Shown here one piece after another: positions 36,568 through 46,336 of a stretch of 64,000 nt of DNA. Below the pieces are notes generated by a model. That model was not told the origin of the DNA. It was given only the letters and a program-made list of their open reading frames with translations, and made no database searches. Location: assembly GCA_040754375.1 (NCBI GenBank), contig JBFMCT010000010.1, positions 22,781 to 86,780 on the forward strand, in the 5' to 3' direction. The DNA comes from Actinomycetota bacterium (GTDB lineage Bacteria > Actinomycetota > Acidimicrobiia > Acidimicrobiales > AC-14). The translations under genes were made by a program, and so were the position numbers. Within the stretch, counting starts at the first letter, position 1; every line of letters starts with the position of its first letter.

Positions 36568-37734
36568 ATGCGGATGCTGTTCAGTACCACCGCCGGTTCT
36601 GGTCATTTCGGGCCGTTGGTCCCGGTGGCGCGAGCCTGCCAGCAGGCGGGGCACGAGGTGAGGGTGGCGGCGCCCGCCTCCTTCGCCGACGCCGTGGCCG
36701 GGGCGGGGTTCGCCCACGAACCGTTCGCCGACGTCTCCCCCGAGGTGATGGGCGCGGTGTTCAGCCGCCTGCCCCACCTGCCGAGGGAGGAGGCCAACCA
36801 GGTCGTGCTCTCGGACGTGTTCGGCCGCCTCGACGCCCAGGCCGCCCTCCCGGGCGTGACCGAGGTGATCGCCCGATGGCGACCCCACGTGGTCGTGCGG
36901 GAGACGTGCGAGTTCGGCTCGTTGGCGGCCGCGGAGAAGGCCGGTGTCCCCCACGTCGAGGTGGCCATCGGGCTGTCGGGCGCGGTGGCCATGGCCCGTC
37001 CGGCTGTGGCCACTGCCCTGGACGAGCTCGACGCCCTCGCCGGTTTGACTACCGGGACGCTCTCGGCGAGCTGGGCCCGCTCGCCGGTGCTCACCAGCGT
37101 GCCCGTCGAGCTCGACGACCTCGCCTCGGCGACCGGCCCGGTCCACCGCTTTCGAGCCGAGGGCGCCCCCGGGGGGCAGCGCCGGGCGGCCGGCCTCCCG
37201 CCGTGGGGCGACCCGGACCAACCGCTCGTGTACGTCACGTTCGGGTCGGTCACCGGTGGACTGCCCCCCTTCGCCGGGCTCTTCCCGGCGGTGCTCGGCG
37301 TGCTGGCGGGCGAGCCCGTCCGGGCCCTGCTGACCACGGGCCACGGCGTCGACCCCGCGACCTTGGCGCCCGTGCCCCCCAACGTCCACGTGGAGCGGTG
37401 GTGGCCCCAAGACGACGTGCTCCTGGTGGCGGACGCGGTGGTGGGCCACGGTGGCTTCGGCACCACGATGGCGGCGTTGGGTGCGGGCCTGCCTCAGGTC
37501 GTGATGCCGCTGTTCGCCAGCGACCAGTTCGTCAACGCCGAGCGGGTGGCGGCCACCGGTGCCGGCGTCTGTCTCGACGGCGGGCTGGCGGCCGTCCCGG
37601 TACTGGCCGGAGCCGTGCGGGAGGTGCTCGAGGAGCCTGGCTACCGCGAAGCCGCCCAGAGGGTCGCCGCGGCCATGGCCGCCCTCCCGGGCCCGCTCTC
37701 GGCCGTAGCGTTCATCGTCGACCGGGTCACCTGA
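36568..37734 (+). CDS. MGT-type glycosyltransferase (GT1)
   Basis: 388 residues. N-terminal GT-B fold MRMLFSTTAGSGHFGPLVPV; C-terminal signature DVLLVADAVVGHGGFGTTMA then GLPQVVMPLFASDQFVNAER, the HGG-x-x(G/S)xx donor-binding motif of GT1 natural-product glycosyltransferases. Transfers an activated sugar to a small acceptor. ATG 36568 with GGGAGGG upstream; the longer frame overlaps the previous gene. No biosynthetic cluster is visible nearby, so the substrate is unknown. Confidence 0.85.
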   Translation: MRMLFSTTAGSGHFGPLVPVARACQQAGHEVRVAAPASFADAVAGAGFAHEPFADVSPEVMGAVFSRLPHLPREEANQVVLSDVFGRLDAQAALPGVTEVIARWRPHVVVRETCEFGSLAAAEKAGVPHVEVAIGLSGAVAMARPAVATALDELDALAGLTTGTLSASWARSPVLTSVPVELDDLASATGPVHRFRAEGAPGGQRRAAGLPPWGDPDQPLVYVTFGSVTGGLPPFAGLFPAVLGVLAGEPVRALLTTGHGVDPATLAPVPPNVHVERWWPQDDVLLVADAVVGHGGFGTTMAALGAGLPQVVMPLFASDQFVNAERVAATGAGVCLDGGLAAVPVLAGAVREVLEEPGYREAAQRVAAAMAALPGPLSAVAFIVDRVT

Positions 37735-38099
37735 CCACGTCGAGCGGCCGAACCGTCGCGGTCGAGGGGCGGGCGGCCACCCTCTGCCGCGCCTTGTCCG
37801 TGACCGGGGCGCCCGTCCCGGGCCGGCAGGCCGAGGGTCGCGCAGGGGCGGGCCAGGGGCGGGCCAGTGGCGGGCCAGTGGACCGCCGAAGCAGGCGGTC
37901 CCAACTGGACGGGGGTGCCAGGGAAGGTCACAAGTCCTGTTTTGGATCGTGATCGTCGGGGCGCCCGGCCGCGAGTGCGGGACCGGCGGCTTGCCTGGCG
38001 CCTCAGGCGCACCGGGTGGGGCGGTCAGTGCTGCCGTCGGGGCGCCCCGCCTGTTGGCCACGTGACCGATCGATGCGACAGACTCAGGTCGTGGCCACG
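37735..38099. other. region without a recognised gene
   Basis: This 365-bp stretch contains a tandem GGCGGGCCAGTG run at about 37850-37880 and no convincing ORF. Promoter of the next gene likely here. Confidence 0.4.
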
Positions 38100-38747
38100 A
38101 TGGTTCGCTGCCCTGAGTGCCAGCGAAAGAACCAGGTCCCCGCGGGCGGCGGCAAGGCGCGTTGCGGCGCCTGTGGGGCTGCGCTGGGGCCCATCCGAGG
38201 TGGGGCGTTGGCGACCACCAACCCAGCAGAGGCCAGCCCGTCGGGGGCGGGCAGCCCCTGGGGCGGCGGTGGTCCTGGGGGACCGGGGAGCCCGTGGGGA
38301 GCCGGGGGTCCCCCTGGCCCGGCGAGCCCGTTTGGTCCCGGTGGCCTCAGCGGAGCCGGGGGACCTTGGGGCGGCGGCGGCGATGCGAGCGGTGCTCGTA
38401 TGCGCCAGGCACGGCGCACCGGTCGTACCGCGAGCACCAGCATGGGCAGGCCGGGCGCACCGCGTCCGAGTGATCCACGCGCCGCCGTGGTGCAGGGCTG
38501 GAACGAGGTCCTCCATCTGGCGCCCGCGGACATGGGGTTGACTGCGGCCCTGGGAGAAGGGGGTGACGACCCCATCGCGTGGCTGAGCGAGGCTGCCGGC
38601 ATCCCGCGTGCGGAGCTGGAGCGGGTCCGGCTGCTCCGCAACCGTGTCGCGTCGAACCAGCCGGTCGCCGATCGTGACCTATCCGGAGCACTGGAGACGA
38701 TCGACCGGGTCATCGCACTGGTGGGCCGCATGGGCCTCCTGGAGTAA
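38100..38747 (+). CDS. zinc-ribbon protein with a Gly/Pro linker, unknown
   Basis: 215 residues starting [20 protein letters not shown] then [10 protein letters not shown]: CxxC-x(16)-CxxC, a zinc ribbon. Then a Gly/Pro/Ser-rich linker of about 70 residues ([20 protein letters not shown]) and a helical C-terminal domain ([40 protein letters not shown]). The zinc ribbon plus flexible linker plus small helical domain suggests a regulatory or scaffold protein. Start chosen at ATG 38100, just before the ribbon. Confidence 0.7.
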   Translation: MVRCPECQRKNQVPAGGGKARCGACGAALGPIRGGALATTNPAEASPSGAGSPWGGGGPGGPGSPWGAGGPPGPASPFGPGGLSGAGGPWGGGGDASGARMRQARRTGRTASTSMGRPGAPRPSDPRAAVVQGWNEVLHLAPADMGLTAALGEGGDDPIAWLSEAAGIPRAELERVRLLRNRVASNQPVADRDLSGALETIDRVIALVGRMGLLE

Positions 38748-38924
38748 CCCACTGGGGGACCGCCGTGGCGCCTCGGGAGGGTGGGAGAGCTGCGTCGAGC
38801 CGTGACATGTAAGCGGGCCCGGAGACCCGTGCAACCTGGTGGCGAGGTCCCTAGAGTGAGTTGACCTTCCACCTGAGTGAAGGGAGCAGCCACGGTGCAG
38901 GGCTGGCGGGGGAGGGAGCGTCCG
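38748..38924. promoter_or_regulatory. leader of the cyclopropane-synthase-like gene
   Basis: Contains TTGACC at about 38861 and a purine-rich AGTGAAGGGAGCAGCC before the next gene. The ribosome-binding site GGGAGGGAG sits 5 nt upstream of the ATG at 38925. Nothing else was identified. Confidence 0.4.
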
Positions 38925-40160
38925 ATGACACTCGGTTCCCTGCTCACGGATGTCCTGGGGCCCGAGCCGCCGGTTGGCGTCGTGGCCTTCGACGGGACGC
39001 GCGTCGGCCCGGCTGACCCGGCTGTCACGATCGTCATCCGTAAGCCCGATGCGCTCCGCCGGATCGTCCAGGCACCGGGGGAGCTGGGGTTCGTCCGGGC
39101 CTACGTGGCGGGCGACCTGGAGATCGAAGGCGACATCTTCTCGTTGTTCCAGCTACGAGACCTTCTGGGGCCAGTGAGGCTGACACCGGCCCAGACCCTG
39201 CAGGCGGCGAGGATGCTGGGCCTTCGTGCCCTCCGGCCGCTGGTACCACCGCCCGAAGAGGCCCGGCTGGTGGGGCGCCGGTACACGCCGGCTCGCTCCC
39301 GCGCCGCCCTCGCCCACCATTACGACCTCCCCGACGAGTTCTTCGCCTTGTTCCTCGACCCCTCCATGGCCTACACGACCGCCATCTTCGAGAACGAGGA
39401 GGAGAGCCTCGAGCAGGCCCAGGCCAACAAGTTTGATCTCGTCTGTCGCAAGCTCGCCCTCGAGCCGGGCATGCGGCTCCTGGACATCGGCTGCGGCTGG
39501 GGGGCCATGCTGGTGCACGCGGCTAAGCACTATGGCGCCCACGCGGTGGGTGTCTCGCTGTCTCTCCGGCAGGTCGAGTGGGCCCGAAAGCGGGTGGCCG
39601 AGGAAGGGCTGAGCGGCCGCATCGACGTCCGGCACCTCGACTACCGCAAGGTCGACGACGGTCCCTACCAAGCCGTCAGCGCGATCGGGTCGTTCGAGCA
39701 CATCGGGCTCCATGACGGCCAGTTCTTCCAGAAGGTCCACACCCTGCTGGCACCTCGGGGGAGGTTCGTCAACCACGCCATCAGCCAGCCCGCGGGCCGC
39801 AACGCCCCAGCCGCCCGGCGGGGGTTCATGCAACGGTACGTGTTCCCCGACAGCGAGATCCATGAGGTCGGGCACGTCGTCTCGGCCATGCAGGCCGCGG
39901 GCCTCGAAGTCCGACACGTTGAGTCGCTCCGTGAGCACTACTCCCTCACGTTGCGGCGCTGGGTGCGCAAGCTGGAGGAGAACTGGGATGCGGCTGTCGC
40001 CTTGGTCGGCCCAGGCCGAGCCCGGGTGTGGAGGCTCTACATGGCCGGCTTCGCCGTGAACTTCGATCGGGACGACTCCTCCCACCACCAAGTCCTCGCC
40101 GTGCGCCCGGACCCCACTGGCCCCAGCGGGATGCCTCTCCGGCCCACGTGGACATCCTGA
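38925..40160 (+). CDS. cyclopropane-fatty-acyl-phospholipid synthase-like methyltransferase
   Basis: 411 residues. SAM-binding motif [20 protein letters not shown] then [20 protein letters not shown]; the N-terminal lipid-binding region contains [20 protein letters not shown] and [20 protein letters not shown], as in CFA and mycolic-acid cyclopropane synthases. C-terminal [20 protein letters not shown] matches the family. Modifies unsaturated acyl chains of membrane lipids with methylene from SAM. ATG 38925 with GGGAGGGAG is preferred over GTG 38877. Confidence 0.88.
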   Translation: MTLGSLLTDVLGPEPPVGVVAFDGTRVGPADPAVTIVIRKPDALRRIVQAPGELGFVRAYVAGDLEIEGDIFSLFQLRDLLGPVRLTPAQTLQAARMLGLRALRPLVPPPEEARLVGRRYTPARSRAALAHHYDLPDEFFALFLDPSMAYTTAIFENEEESLEQAQANKFDLVCRKLALEPGMRLLDIGCGWGAMLVHAAKHYGAHAVGVSLSLRQVEWARKRVAEEGLSGRIDVRHLDYRKVDDGPYQAVSAIGSFEHIGLHDGQFFQKVHTLLAPRGRFVNHAISQPAGRNAPAARRGFMQRYVFPDSEIHEVGHVVSAMQAAGLEVRHVESLREHYSLTLRRWVRKLEENWDAAVALVGPGRARVWRLYMAGFAVNFDRDDSSHHQVLAVRPDPTGPSGMPLRPTWTS

Positions 40161-40246
40161 CCTGGGCCCGGAGGTAACCTCGCACATCGGGCCGGTCCTC
40201 CCCACACAGGTCCCGTCGGGTACATCGGGGATCAAGTAGCAGGCCA

Positions 40247-40320
40247 GGGGACGTAGCTCAGTTGGCTAGAGCACCTGCTTTGCAAGCAGGGGGTCGCCGG
40301 TTCGAGTCCGGTCGTCTCCA
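40247..40320 (+). tRNA. tRNA-Ala (TGC anticodon)
   Basis: 74 bases without an encoded CCA. Acceptor GGGGACG with CGTCTCC; D arm GCTCAGTTGGCTAGAGC; anticodon loop TTTGCAA with TGC at 40281-40283; T arm GCCGGTTCGAGTCCGGT. It lies 15 kb from tRNA-Ile, with which it is normally adjacent. Confidence 0.96.
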
Positions 40321-40468
40321 CGGGTAAAAGTGCTGTTCAGGGGCCTGCGGAGTCCGTCTTGCGGAACGGCAGCGGCGGCTCAGGCCGCGACGAGGCCGCG
40401 AGAGATCCGGCGACGAGGCGAACGACCTCGACAGGTTCTACGTCATGATCCTGGAGTAGAAAGGGCAC
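40321..40468. other. remnant before a frameshifted gene
   Basis: One frame ends GDEANDLDRFYVMILE before a stop at about 40460, resembling the C-terminus of a truncated protein whose body is absent. The GTG at 40469 begins 9 bp later. Confidence 0.35.
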
Positions 40469-40952
40469 GTGTCGGACCCGGCGAGCCCCGCGGCCCAACC
40501 TGACCGGGCGTTGCTGTTCCAGCCCCTCGCTGACCACGGCCTCTTCATCCTGGTCGACCCCGACGCGCCGATGCCGTGGCCCCCTCCAGGACGCCACGGC
40601 GACCGACCTTGAGCTGCCCGTCGTCGTCAGCGATTCCGGCCTCGGGTTCGTTTCCGCGGGCCGGGATTTCTTCCCCTCGGTGGAGGTCCGGCTCCACATC
40701 CGCCGGCCAGCTCTGCCCATCGAGGGTTGGGACGCCTCTGGGGAGGCGGTCGTGACCGTGAGGAGCGGTGTCCTGTCGGTCCGCTCGCTCGCCGGGGACG
40801 TATCCGGGACCTTCGACGCGGAACCGGGGCTGTGGCACGTCGCCTGGCGCGTTCGAGGCCGGGACGAGGCCGCGGCCAGGACCCGCGACTTGGAGATGTT
40901 CTTCCACGGGGTCGAGCAGTGGGCGCTCGACCTCTGGCCAGCCGAGGGCTGA
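40469..40952 (+). pseudogene. unknown protein, frameshifted near 40585
   Basis: GTG 40469 opens SDPASPAAQPDRALLFQPLA then DHGLFILVDPDAPMPWPP in one frame, which stops soon after. A second frame continues at about the C-run near 40585 as QDATATDLELPVVVSDSGLG then FVSAGRDFFPSVEVRLHIRR, DVSGTFDAEPGLWHVAWRVR, ending WALDLWPAEG. The join is compatible with one base change in CCCCCTCC. Unknown function; possibly an immunity-like or small regulatory protein. Confidence 0.5.
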
Positions 40953-41047
40953 TCCGGAAATGACTGGTGCTCCGTGAGCGCGTGGGCGCGCCGGACTCGG
41001 GTGCGGGGCGGAGCCAGGCCGGGACGAAGTCCCGGCCTGTCGCGTGT

Positions 41048-41262
41048 TCAGGCGGTGGGGGTCAGGGTGACGTGGGGCCCGAGGACCTCGACCTGGTGGA
41101 CGAGGTTGCGGGTGCGGCGCTGGGTGTTGACGCTCGTCGAGTAGAAGTCCCCGCCGAGGTCGTGGAAGCCGGCTGTTGGGTCGGCATGGACGTGCGAGAC
41201 GATCACCAGGATGGAGCGGGCCACGGCGACGAGGCCAGGTCCCGCCTTCGGCGTTGGCCAGG
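41048..41262 (-). pseudogene. IS110-type transposase, C-terminal remnant
   Basis: Minus-strand translation ARSILVIVSHVHADPTAGFH, DLGGDFYSTSVNTQRRTRNL, VHQVEVLGPHVTLTPTA matches the end of IS110-family transposases (RYHDLGADYYxxR-x6-R-x3-LxxQLEALGYxVTLxP). Only about 70 codons remain, with the N-terminal DEDD catalytic part missing. No terminal repeats were seen. Confidence 0.75.
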
Positions 41263-41592
41263 GCGATCTCGGTGATGGCGAGGCCGCCCGGCTGCTCCCG
41301 CGCACTCTTGCGGCCTAACCACTGGTCCTCCGCTAGGGCCGCCAGCGATGAACCCACCCTGTCGGGAGGCTCACGTAGCGCCGAGTCTACGGAAGGTCGA
41401 GGCACCGATCTACTAGAAACTCTTGTCAGTAGCTTGTAGTGCGACGGTCATTACGACGACCTCGTCGCTGCGGCCCACAGGGTTCTGTGGTTGGAGGGCA
41501 GCTGATCTCCGTGGCCGGCCGGCCGGGCATTCAAGGGCGGCTGTTTTCGGCCGGTGAGCCCTGTTCGGCCGAGATCGGGCAGTATTCGGGGT
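41263..41592. other. region without a recognised gene
   Basis: Between the IS110 remnant and the next gene. No gene was supported. The last 40 bp contain a possible ribosome-binding site for the downstream gene. Confidence 0.35.
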
Positions 41593-42102
41593 ATGACGAG
41601 CCTGGTGGTCCTTGATCACGGCGCGCCGGTGGCGATCACCTTCGACGACATCCTCAAGTACCACGGGCGGGCGTCGGTCGCCGGCGTGGCCCATGCGTTC
41701 AAGGCCATGGAGCGAGCCTTCCCGTTGCTGTCAGGTGACCAGCCGCCCGAGCGTTATGACCTCACCGTCGAGAGCGGGTTCCCCGGCGACGGGGCGCGCG
41801 ACGCCTTCGAGATGGTCACCCGGGCGGTCACGGGCGAGCGCTACCGGCTGGCCACCGACCTGACGGCAGCCGCGGCCCCGGCGGCCCCCGGCGGCCACTT
41901 CTTCTTCCGGCTCGGCTATCGGGGAACGGTCGCGGAACTGGTCCTGCGGCCGGGCCACGTGCCCGAGGACTTTCTCGACCTCGCGTGCCGCCCGGCCCCC
42001 ACACCGTCCGAGGCAGCCCGCGCCAGCCGGCTCAAGGAGGAGATGGCCGAACGGCTGTTGAGCCTGCCGGCGGCCGAGGTCTACGACGCGGGAGTGCGCT
42101 GA
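41593..42102 (+). CDS. unknown protein preceding the urea operon
   Basis: 169 residues from ATG 41593: TSLVVLDHGAPVAITFDDIL, KYHGRASVAGVAHAFKAMER, LTVESGFPGDGARDAFEMVT. It contains a YHG motif and a hydrophobic C-terminal half, loosely reminiscent of FmdE-like proteins, but I cannot assign it. 200 bp before urtA; it could be co-regulated. Confidence 0.5.
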   Translation: MTSLVVLDHGAPVAITFDDILKYHGRASVAGVAHAFKAMERAFPLLSGDQPPERYDLTVESGFPGDGARDAFEMVTRAVTGERYRLATDLTAAAAPAAPGGHFFFRLGYRGTVAELVLRPGHVPEDFLDLACRPAPTPSEAARASRLKEEMAERLLSLPAAEVYDAGVR

Positions 42103-42258
42103 GCCGGACGGCGAGGTGTGCCCGCGTCGAGCGCACCGGTCAGCCGGCAACGGCGCCGGGGCGCAGATCCAGGTCGTGACGCACTAGCCGAGGAAGCGTC
42201 AGAAACGGGCAAGAGCCCCTTCACGGGCCCGGAACAGGCGCGAACCGGGGCGGAAACG

Positions 42259-42287
42259 GTCGGTTCCTATGGTCGGCGCGAACCGAC
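42259..42287. promoter_or_regulatory. 8-bp inverted repeat in the urtA leader
   Basis: GTCGGTTC (42259-42266) and GAACCGAC (42280-42287) are a perfect inverted repeat with a 13-nt spacer, ending about 16 bp before the urtA start. It could be an operator or an RNA hairpin controlling the urt-ure operon. It does not clearly match the GlnR or AmtR consensus. Confidence 0.45.
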
Positions 42288-42302
42288 TCAAGGAGAACGA
42301 CT

Positions 42303-43541
42303 TTGCGTACCAAACGGGTGCGGCTCGGGCTGGCACTGTTCACGGCTCTGGCTTTGGCGACGGCAGCGTGCGGGGACAGGGCCGGGGAGACCACCGCCAG
42401 CGGCGGTCAGGGCAGCGCCAGTAGCGGCGACACCATCAAGGTCGGCATCCTGCACTCGTTGAGCGGGACGATGGCGATAAGCGAGGTAGCGGTCAAGGAC
42501 GCCGAACTACTTGCCATCGAGGAGATCAACGCCGCCGGCGGCGTGTTGGGCAAGCAGCTCGTCCCGGTAATCGAGGACGGGGCGTCGGACTGGCCAACCT
42601 TCGCCGAGAAGGCCCAGAAGCTCATCTCCGTCGACAAGGTGGCGACCGTGTTCGGAGGGTGGACCTCGGCCAGCCGCAAGGCGATGCTGCCCGTCTTCGA
42701 ACGCAACAAGGCGCTTCTTTGGTACCCCGTGCAGTACGAGGGGCTGGAGAGCTCGCCCTACATCTTCTACACGGGTGCCACCACCAACCAGCAGATCATC
42801 CCCGGCCTCGACTACCTCAAGAGCCAAGGCAAGACCAAGATCTTCCTGGTGGGGAGCGACTACGTGTTCCCCCGCACCGCCAACAAGGTGATCCGTGCCT
42901 ACGCGGCCGCCAACGGCATGGAGATCCTGGGCGAGGAGTACACGCCGCTGGGCCACACCGAGTACTCGACGGTGATCAACAAGCTCCGGGCCGCCAACCC
43001 CCAGGCGGTGTTCAACACCCTGAACGGCGACAGCAACGTGGCCTTCTTCAAGCAGATGAAGGACGCCCAGATCAGCTCGACGGCCATGCCTGTGCTGTCG
43101 GTGAGCGTGGCCGAGGAAGAGGTGAAGGGCATCGGCCCCGCCAACGTCGCCGGTCACCTCACGGCCTGGAACTACTACCAGACGACCAGCAACCCGGCCA
43201 ATACCGCCTTCGTCGAAGCCTACAAGAAGAAGTTCGGGGCCAACCGGGTCACTGCCGACCCCATCGAGGCGGGCTACATCCAGGTCTACCTCTGGAAGAT
43301 GGCGGTCGAGAAAGCGGGCACGACCGAGGTCGAGGCAGTGAGGGCGGCCGCCGGGGGGACGACGTTCGACGCTCCCGAGGGCACGGTCACCATCGACGGT
43401 GAGACCCAGCACATCTACAAGACGGCTCGCATCGGTGTCATCGAGGCCGACGGGCTCATCAGGGAGGTCTGGAACTCGGGCCAACCCATCAAGCCCGATC
43501 CTTACCTCAAGACCTACCCCTGGGCCGTCGGGCTCTCCTGA
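42303..43541 (+). CDS. urtA: urea ABC transporter, substrate-binding lipoprotein
   Basis: 412 residues. TTG 42303 with AAGGAG upstream. Signal and lipobox: [20 protein letters not shown]. Mature protein: [60 protein letters not shown], the UrtA pattern of the branched-chain-amino-acid-like binding fold. Captures urea outside the membrane and delivers it to UrtBC. First gene of an 11-gene operon. Confidence 0.95.
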   Translation: MRTKRVRLGLALFTALALATAACGDRAGETTASGGQGSASSGDTIKVGILHSLSGTMAISEVAVKDAELLAIEEINAAGGVLGKQLVPVIEDGASDWPTFAEKAQKLISVDKVATVFGGWTSASRKAMLPVFERNKALLWYPVQYEGLESSPYIFYTGATTNQQIIPGLDYLKSQGKTKIFLVGSDYVFPRTANKVIRAYAAANGMEILGEEYTPLGHTEYSTVINKLRAANPQAVFNTLNGDSNVAFFKQMKDAQISSTAMPVLSVSVAEEEVKGIGPANVAGHLTAWNYYQTTSNPANTAFVEAYKKKFGANRVTADPIEAGYIQVYLWKMAVEKAGTTEVEAVRAAAGGTTFDAPEGTVTIDGETQHIYKTARIGVIEADGLIREVWNSGQPIKPDPYLKTYPWAVGLS

Positions 43542-43563
43542 CGGCTCAAGGCTGACCGTCCCC

Positions 43564-44442
43564 TTGGACATCTACGTCTCCCAGCTCTTCACCGGCCTCA
43601 GCGTCGGCTCGGTGCTGCTGCTCATCGCCCTCGGTCTCACGTTCACCTTCGGGCAGATGGGTGTCATCAACCTGGCCCATGGCGAGCTGATCATGGCGGG
43701 GGCCTACACCGCCTACGTAATCGGTGAAGGGCTGGGAGCCGTGTCCTTGCTGGTGGCCCTGCCGGCAGCCTTCGTGCTGGCCGGGACCATGGGCCTCGTG
43801 CTCGAACGGGTACTCGTCCGGCGCCTGTACGGGCGCCCGCTTGACACGCTGCTGGTCACCTGGGGGGTCAGCCTCGTGCTCCAGCAGGTGGCCCGTGACA
43901 TCTTCGGGGCTCCCAACGTGAACGTGACCAAACCCTCGTGGCTCGATGGAGGGTTGGCGGCGTTCGGCACGACGCTGCCCTATACCCGCCTGTTCATAAT
44001 CGCCCTGGTCGCGGCCGCAGTGAGCGGGATATGGATCTACCAGGCCCGCTCGACCCAGGGCCGCCGCATGCGGGCGGTGGTGCAGAACCGCCAGTTGGCG
44101 GCCTGTACGGGCATCAACACCGGGCGGGTCGACCAGCGAACGTTCTTCATCGGCTCCGGACTGGCCGGGGCGGCCGGCGTCGCCTTGACCCTGCTCGGGC
44201 CCATCGGGCCTTCCCTCGGCACCAACTACATAGTCGACGCCTTCCTGGTGGTGGTGGCCGGCGGCCTCGGCCAGATCCGGGGCGCGGTCTTGGCCGCCAT
44301 CGGTCTCGGCGTGTTGGCTGCCTTCGTCGAGTTCCAGACCCAGGCGAGCCTGGCCAAGGTGGCCGTGTTCGTAGCCGTCGTCGCGCTCTTGCAGTTCCGG
44401 CCCCAGGGCCTGGTCGCCCTCCGGTCCCGGGCGCTGACGTGA
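43564..44442 (+). CDS. urtB: urea ABC transporter permease UrtB
   Basis: 292 residues, about eight membrane helices (LSVGSVLLLIALGLTFTFGQ, MGVINLAHGELIMAGAYTAY, LVTWGVSLVLQQVARDIFGA). TTG 43564 gives the short UrtB N-terminus; it is 22 bp after the urtA stop. It is homologous to LivH-type permeases. The NLAHGELIMAGAYT motif is typical of the branched-chain/urea permease family. Confidence 0.92.
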   Translation: MDIYVSQLFTGLSVGSVLLLIALGLTFTFGQMGVINLAHGELIMAGAYTAYVIGEGLGAVSLLVALPAAFVLAGTMGLVLERVLVRRLYGRPLDTLLVTWGVSLVLQQVARDIFGAPNVNVTKPSWLDGGLAAFGTTLPYTRLFIIALVAAAVSGIWIYQARSTQGRRMRAVVQNRQLAACTGINTGRVDQRTFFIGSGLAGAAGVALTLLGPIGPSLGTNYIVDAFLVVVAGGLGQIRGAVLAAIGLGVLAAFVEFQTQASLAKVAVFVAVVALLQFRPQGLVALRSRALT

Positions 44443-45557
44443 GGGACCGGCTCAAGTTCAACCGCAACCGGCTCGCCTGGTTCCTGGGTGTCGGGTTCGT
44501 CTTGCTGGTGGCGGCCCCGGCGTTGATGTCGGACTTCCGCCTGAGCCTGCTGGCCAAGTACCTCTGCTTCGCCATCGTCGCCATCGGCGTGGACCTGGCC
44601 TGGGGCTACGGAGGGATGCTGACCCTCGGCCAAGGCCTCTTCTTTGGGATCGGTGGGTACTCGATGGGCATGTTCCTGAAGCTGGCCGAGGCCGGTCCCG
44701 ACGGGTTGCCCGACTTCATGGTCTACAACGGTCTGACCGAGGTACCCGGCTTGTGGAAGCCCTTCGCCAACGCCTGGGTGGCCCTCCCGGCGGCCGTCCT
44801 GCTGCCCATGGGGCTGGCCGCGGGATTGGGTGCCCTCGTCTTCCGAAAGCGCATCCGAGGCCCGTACTTCGCCATCCTGACCCAGGCCCTGGCCGCCGCC
44901 TTCGTGATCCTGCTCATCGGCCAGCAGGGTTACACGGCCGGTACCAACGGCCTGACCAACATCCGCACGCTCTTCGGCTACGACCTGAACGACCCCACCA
45001 ACCAGCGTCTGCTCTACCTGGTCGTGGCGATCTGCCTGGGGGCCGTCTTTCTGATCGCCCGCCAGCTCGTGGCCAGCCGCTACGGGCGCCTGCTGGTGGC
45101 GTGCCGCGACGCCGAGGACCGGGTGCGGTTCCTCGGCTACAGCCCGACCAAGGTCAAGGTGCTGGCCTTCACCGTGTCCGCCGGCATGGCCGGCCTGGCC
45201 GGCGCCCTGTTCGTGCCCGTAGTCGGGATCATGTCTCCGGCCCTCTTGGGGATCGTCCCCTCCCTGGAGCTGGTGATCGGCGTGGCTCTCGGGGGCCGGG
45301 CGACGTTGGTCGGCGCGGCCGTGGGCACTGTCCTGGTCGGCTACGCCAAGACGGGCTTGTCGGAGAACTACCCCTCGGGCTGGCTCTACCTGCAGGGGGC
45401 ACTGTTCATCACCGTCGTGGCCTTCGCCCCCAAGGGCCTGGCCGGCTTGGCCGAGGCCCTCAAGGTCAAGCGCCGGCGGGTCACCGTGAAGGGCACGGTG
45501 GTCGGCTCGGCCACAGCCCCCAGCGAGCCCGCCCCCACCCTGGAGCCGGCCAAGTGA
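44439..45557 (+). CDS. urtC: urea ABC transporter permease UrtC
   Basis: 372 residues, about ten membrane helices (RLAWFLGVGFVLLVAAPALM, WGYGGMLTLGQGLFFGIGGY, GPYFAILTQALAAAFVILLI). LivM-like permease with a long basic C-terminal tail (LKVKRRRVTVKG...). GTG 44439 overlaps the urtB stop by 4 bp. With UrtB it forms the membrane channel for urea uptake. Confidence 0.93.
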   Translation: MRDRLKFNRNRLAWFLGVGFVLLVAAPALMSDFRLSLLAKYLCFAIVAIGVDLAWGYGGMLTLGQGLFFGIGGYSMGMFLKLAEAGPDGLPDFMVYNGLTEVPGLWKPFANAWVALPAAVLLPMGLAAGLGALVFRKRIRGPYFAILTQALAAAFVILLIGQQGYTAGTNGLTNIRTLFGYDLNDPTNQRLLYLVVAICLGAVFLIARQLVASRYGRLLVACRDAEDRVRFLGYSPTKVKVLAFTVSAGMAGLAGALFVPVVGIMSPALLGIVPSLELVIGVALGGRATLVGAAVGTVLVGYAKTGLSENYPSGWLYLQGALFITVVAFAPKGLAGLAEALKVKRRRVTVKGTVVGSATAPSEPAPTLEPAK

Positions 45558-46336
45558 GCGCCGGGCCGAACGGCACAGCCCGGGGAGTGCTGGAGGTCCG
45601 CCGCCTGTCGGTGGTGTTCGACGGGTTCAAGGCCATCGACGGTCTCGACCTGACCGTCGACGAGGGCGAGGTGCGTTTCGTCATCGGGCCCAACGGGGCA
45701 GGCAAGACCACCCTGATCGACGTCATCACGGGGATGACCAGGCCCCAGTCGGGAACGGTCCGATTCGACGGGCAGAGCCTTCTCGGCAAGGCCGAGTTCG
45801 ACATCGTGGCCATGGGCGTCGGGAGGACCTTCCAGACGCCGTCGGTGTTCGAGCAGCTCAGCGTGCTGGAGAACCTCGACCTGGCCGCCAGCTTCCGGCG
45901 ACCGCTGCGCCAACTGCTGCGCAGGCGCAGGGGCGTCCAGCCCGAGGTTGCCTCTGCCCTGGAGACGGTCGGGCTGGCCGGCCGGGCCGAGGCCCCGGCC
46001 GGTGTGCTCTCCCACGGCCAGAAGCAGTGGTTGGAGATCGGGATGCTGCTGGTCCAGGGGCCCAAGCTGCTGCTGCTCGACGAGCCGGTGGCGGGCATGA
46101 GCAAGGACGAGCGCTCGCGTACGGGCGAGCTCCTACACGAGATCGCCCGGACCCGCACGGTCATCGTGGTCGAACATGACATGGAGTTCCTGCGCCGGTT
46201 CGCGAGCCGTGTGACGGTCATGCACGAGGGCCGGGTGTTGTGCGAGGGCACGGTCGCCGAGGTGCAGGCCGACCCCCACGTCCAGGCTGTCTACCTCGGT
46301 CGTAGCCGCGACACCCGGACGGGAGCGGACCTCTGA
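45554..46336 (+). CDS. urtD: urea ABC transporter ATP-binding protein UrtD
   Basis: 260 residues. Walker A IGPNGAGKTTLIDVITG, signature-like LSHGQKQWLEIGMLL, Walker B KLLLLDEPVAGMSKDE, H-loop VVEHDMEFLR. LivG-type ATPase. GTG 45554 overlaps the urtC stop by 4 bp. Powers urea import together with UrtE. Confidence 0.95.
   Translation: MSAGPNGTARGVLEVRRLSVVFDGFKAIDGLDLTVDEGEVRFVIGPNGAGKTTLIDVITGMTRPQSGTVRFDGQSLLGKAEFDIVAMGVGRTFQTPSVFEQLSVLENLDLAASFRRPLRQLLRRRRGVQPEVASALETVGLAGRAEAPAGVLSHGQKQWLEIGMLLVQGPKLLLLDEPVAGMSKDERSRTGELLHEIARTRTVIVVEHDMEFLRRFASRVTVMHEGRVLCEGTVAEVQADPHVQAVYLGRSRDTRTGADL

Noticed and set aside
42259..42287. GlnR or AmtR operator before urtA
   Set aside because: The half-sites do not match the known consensus sequences well. 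Reported only as an unassigned inverted repeat.
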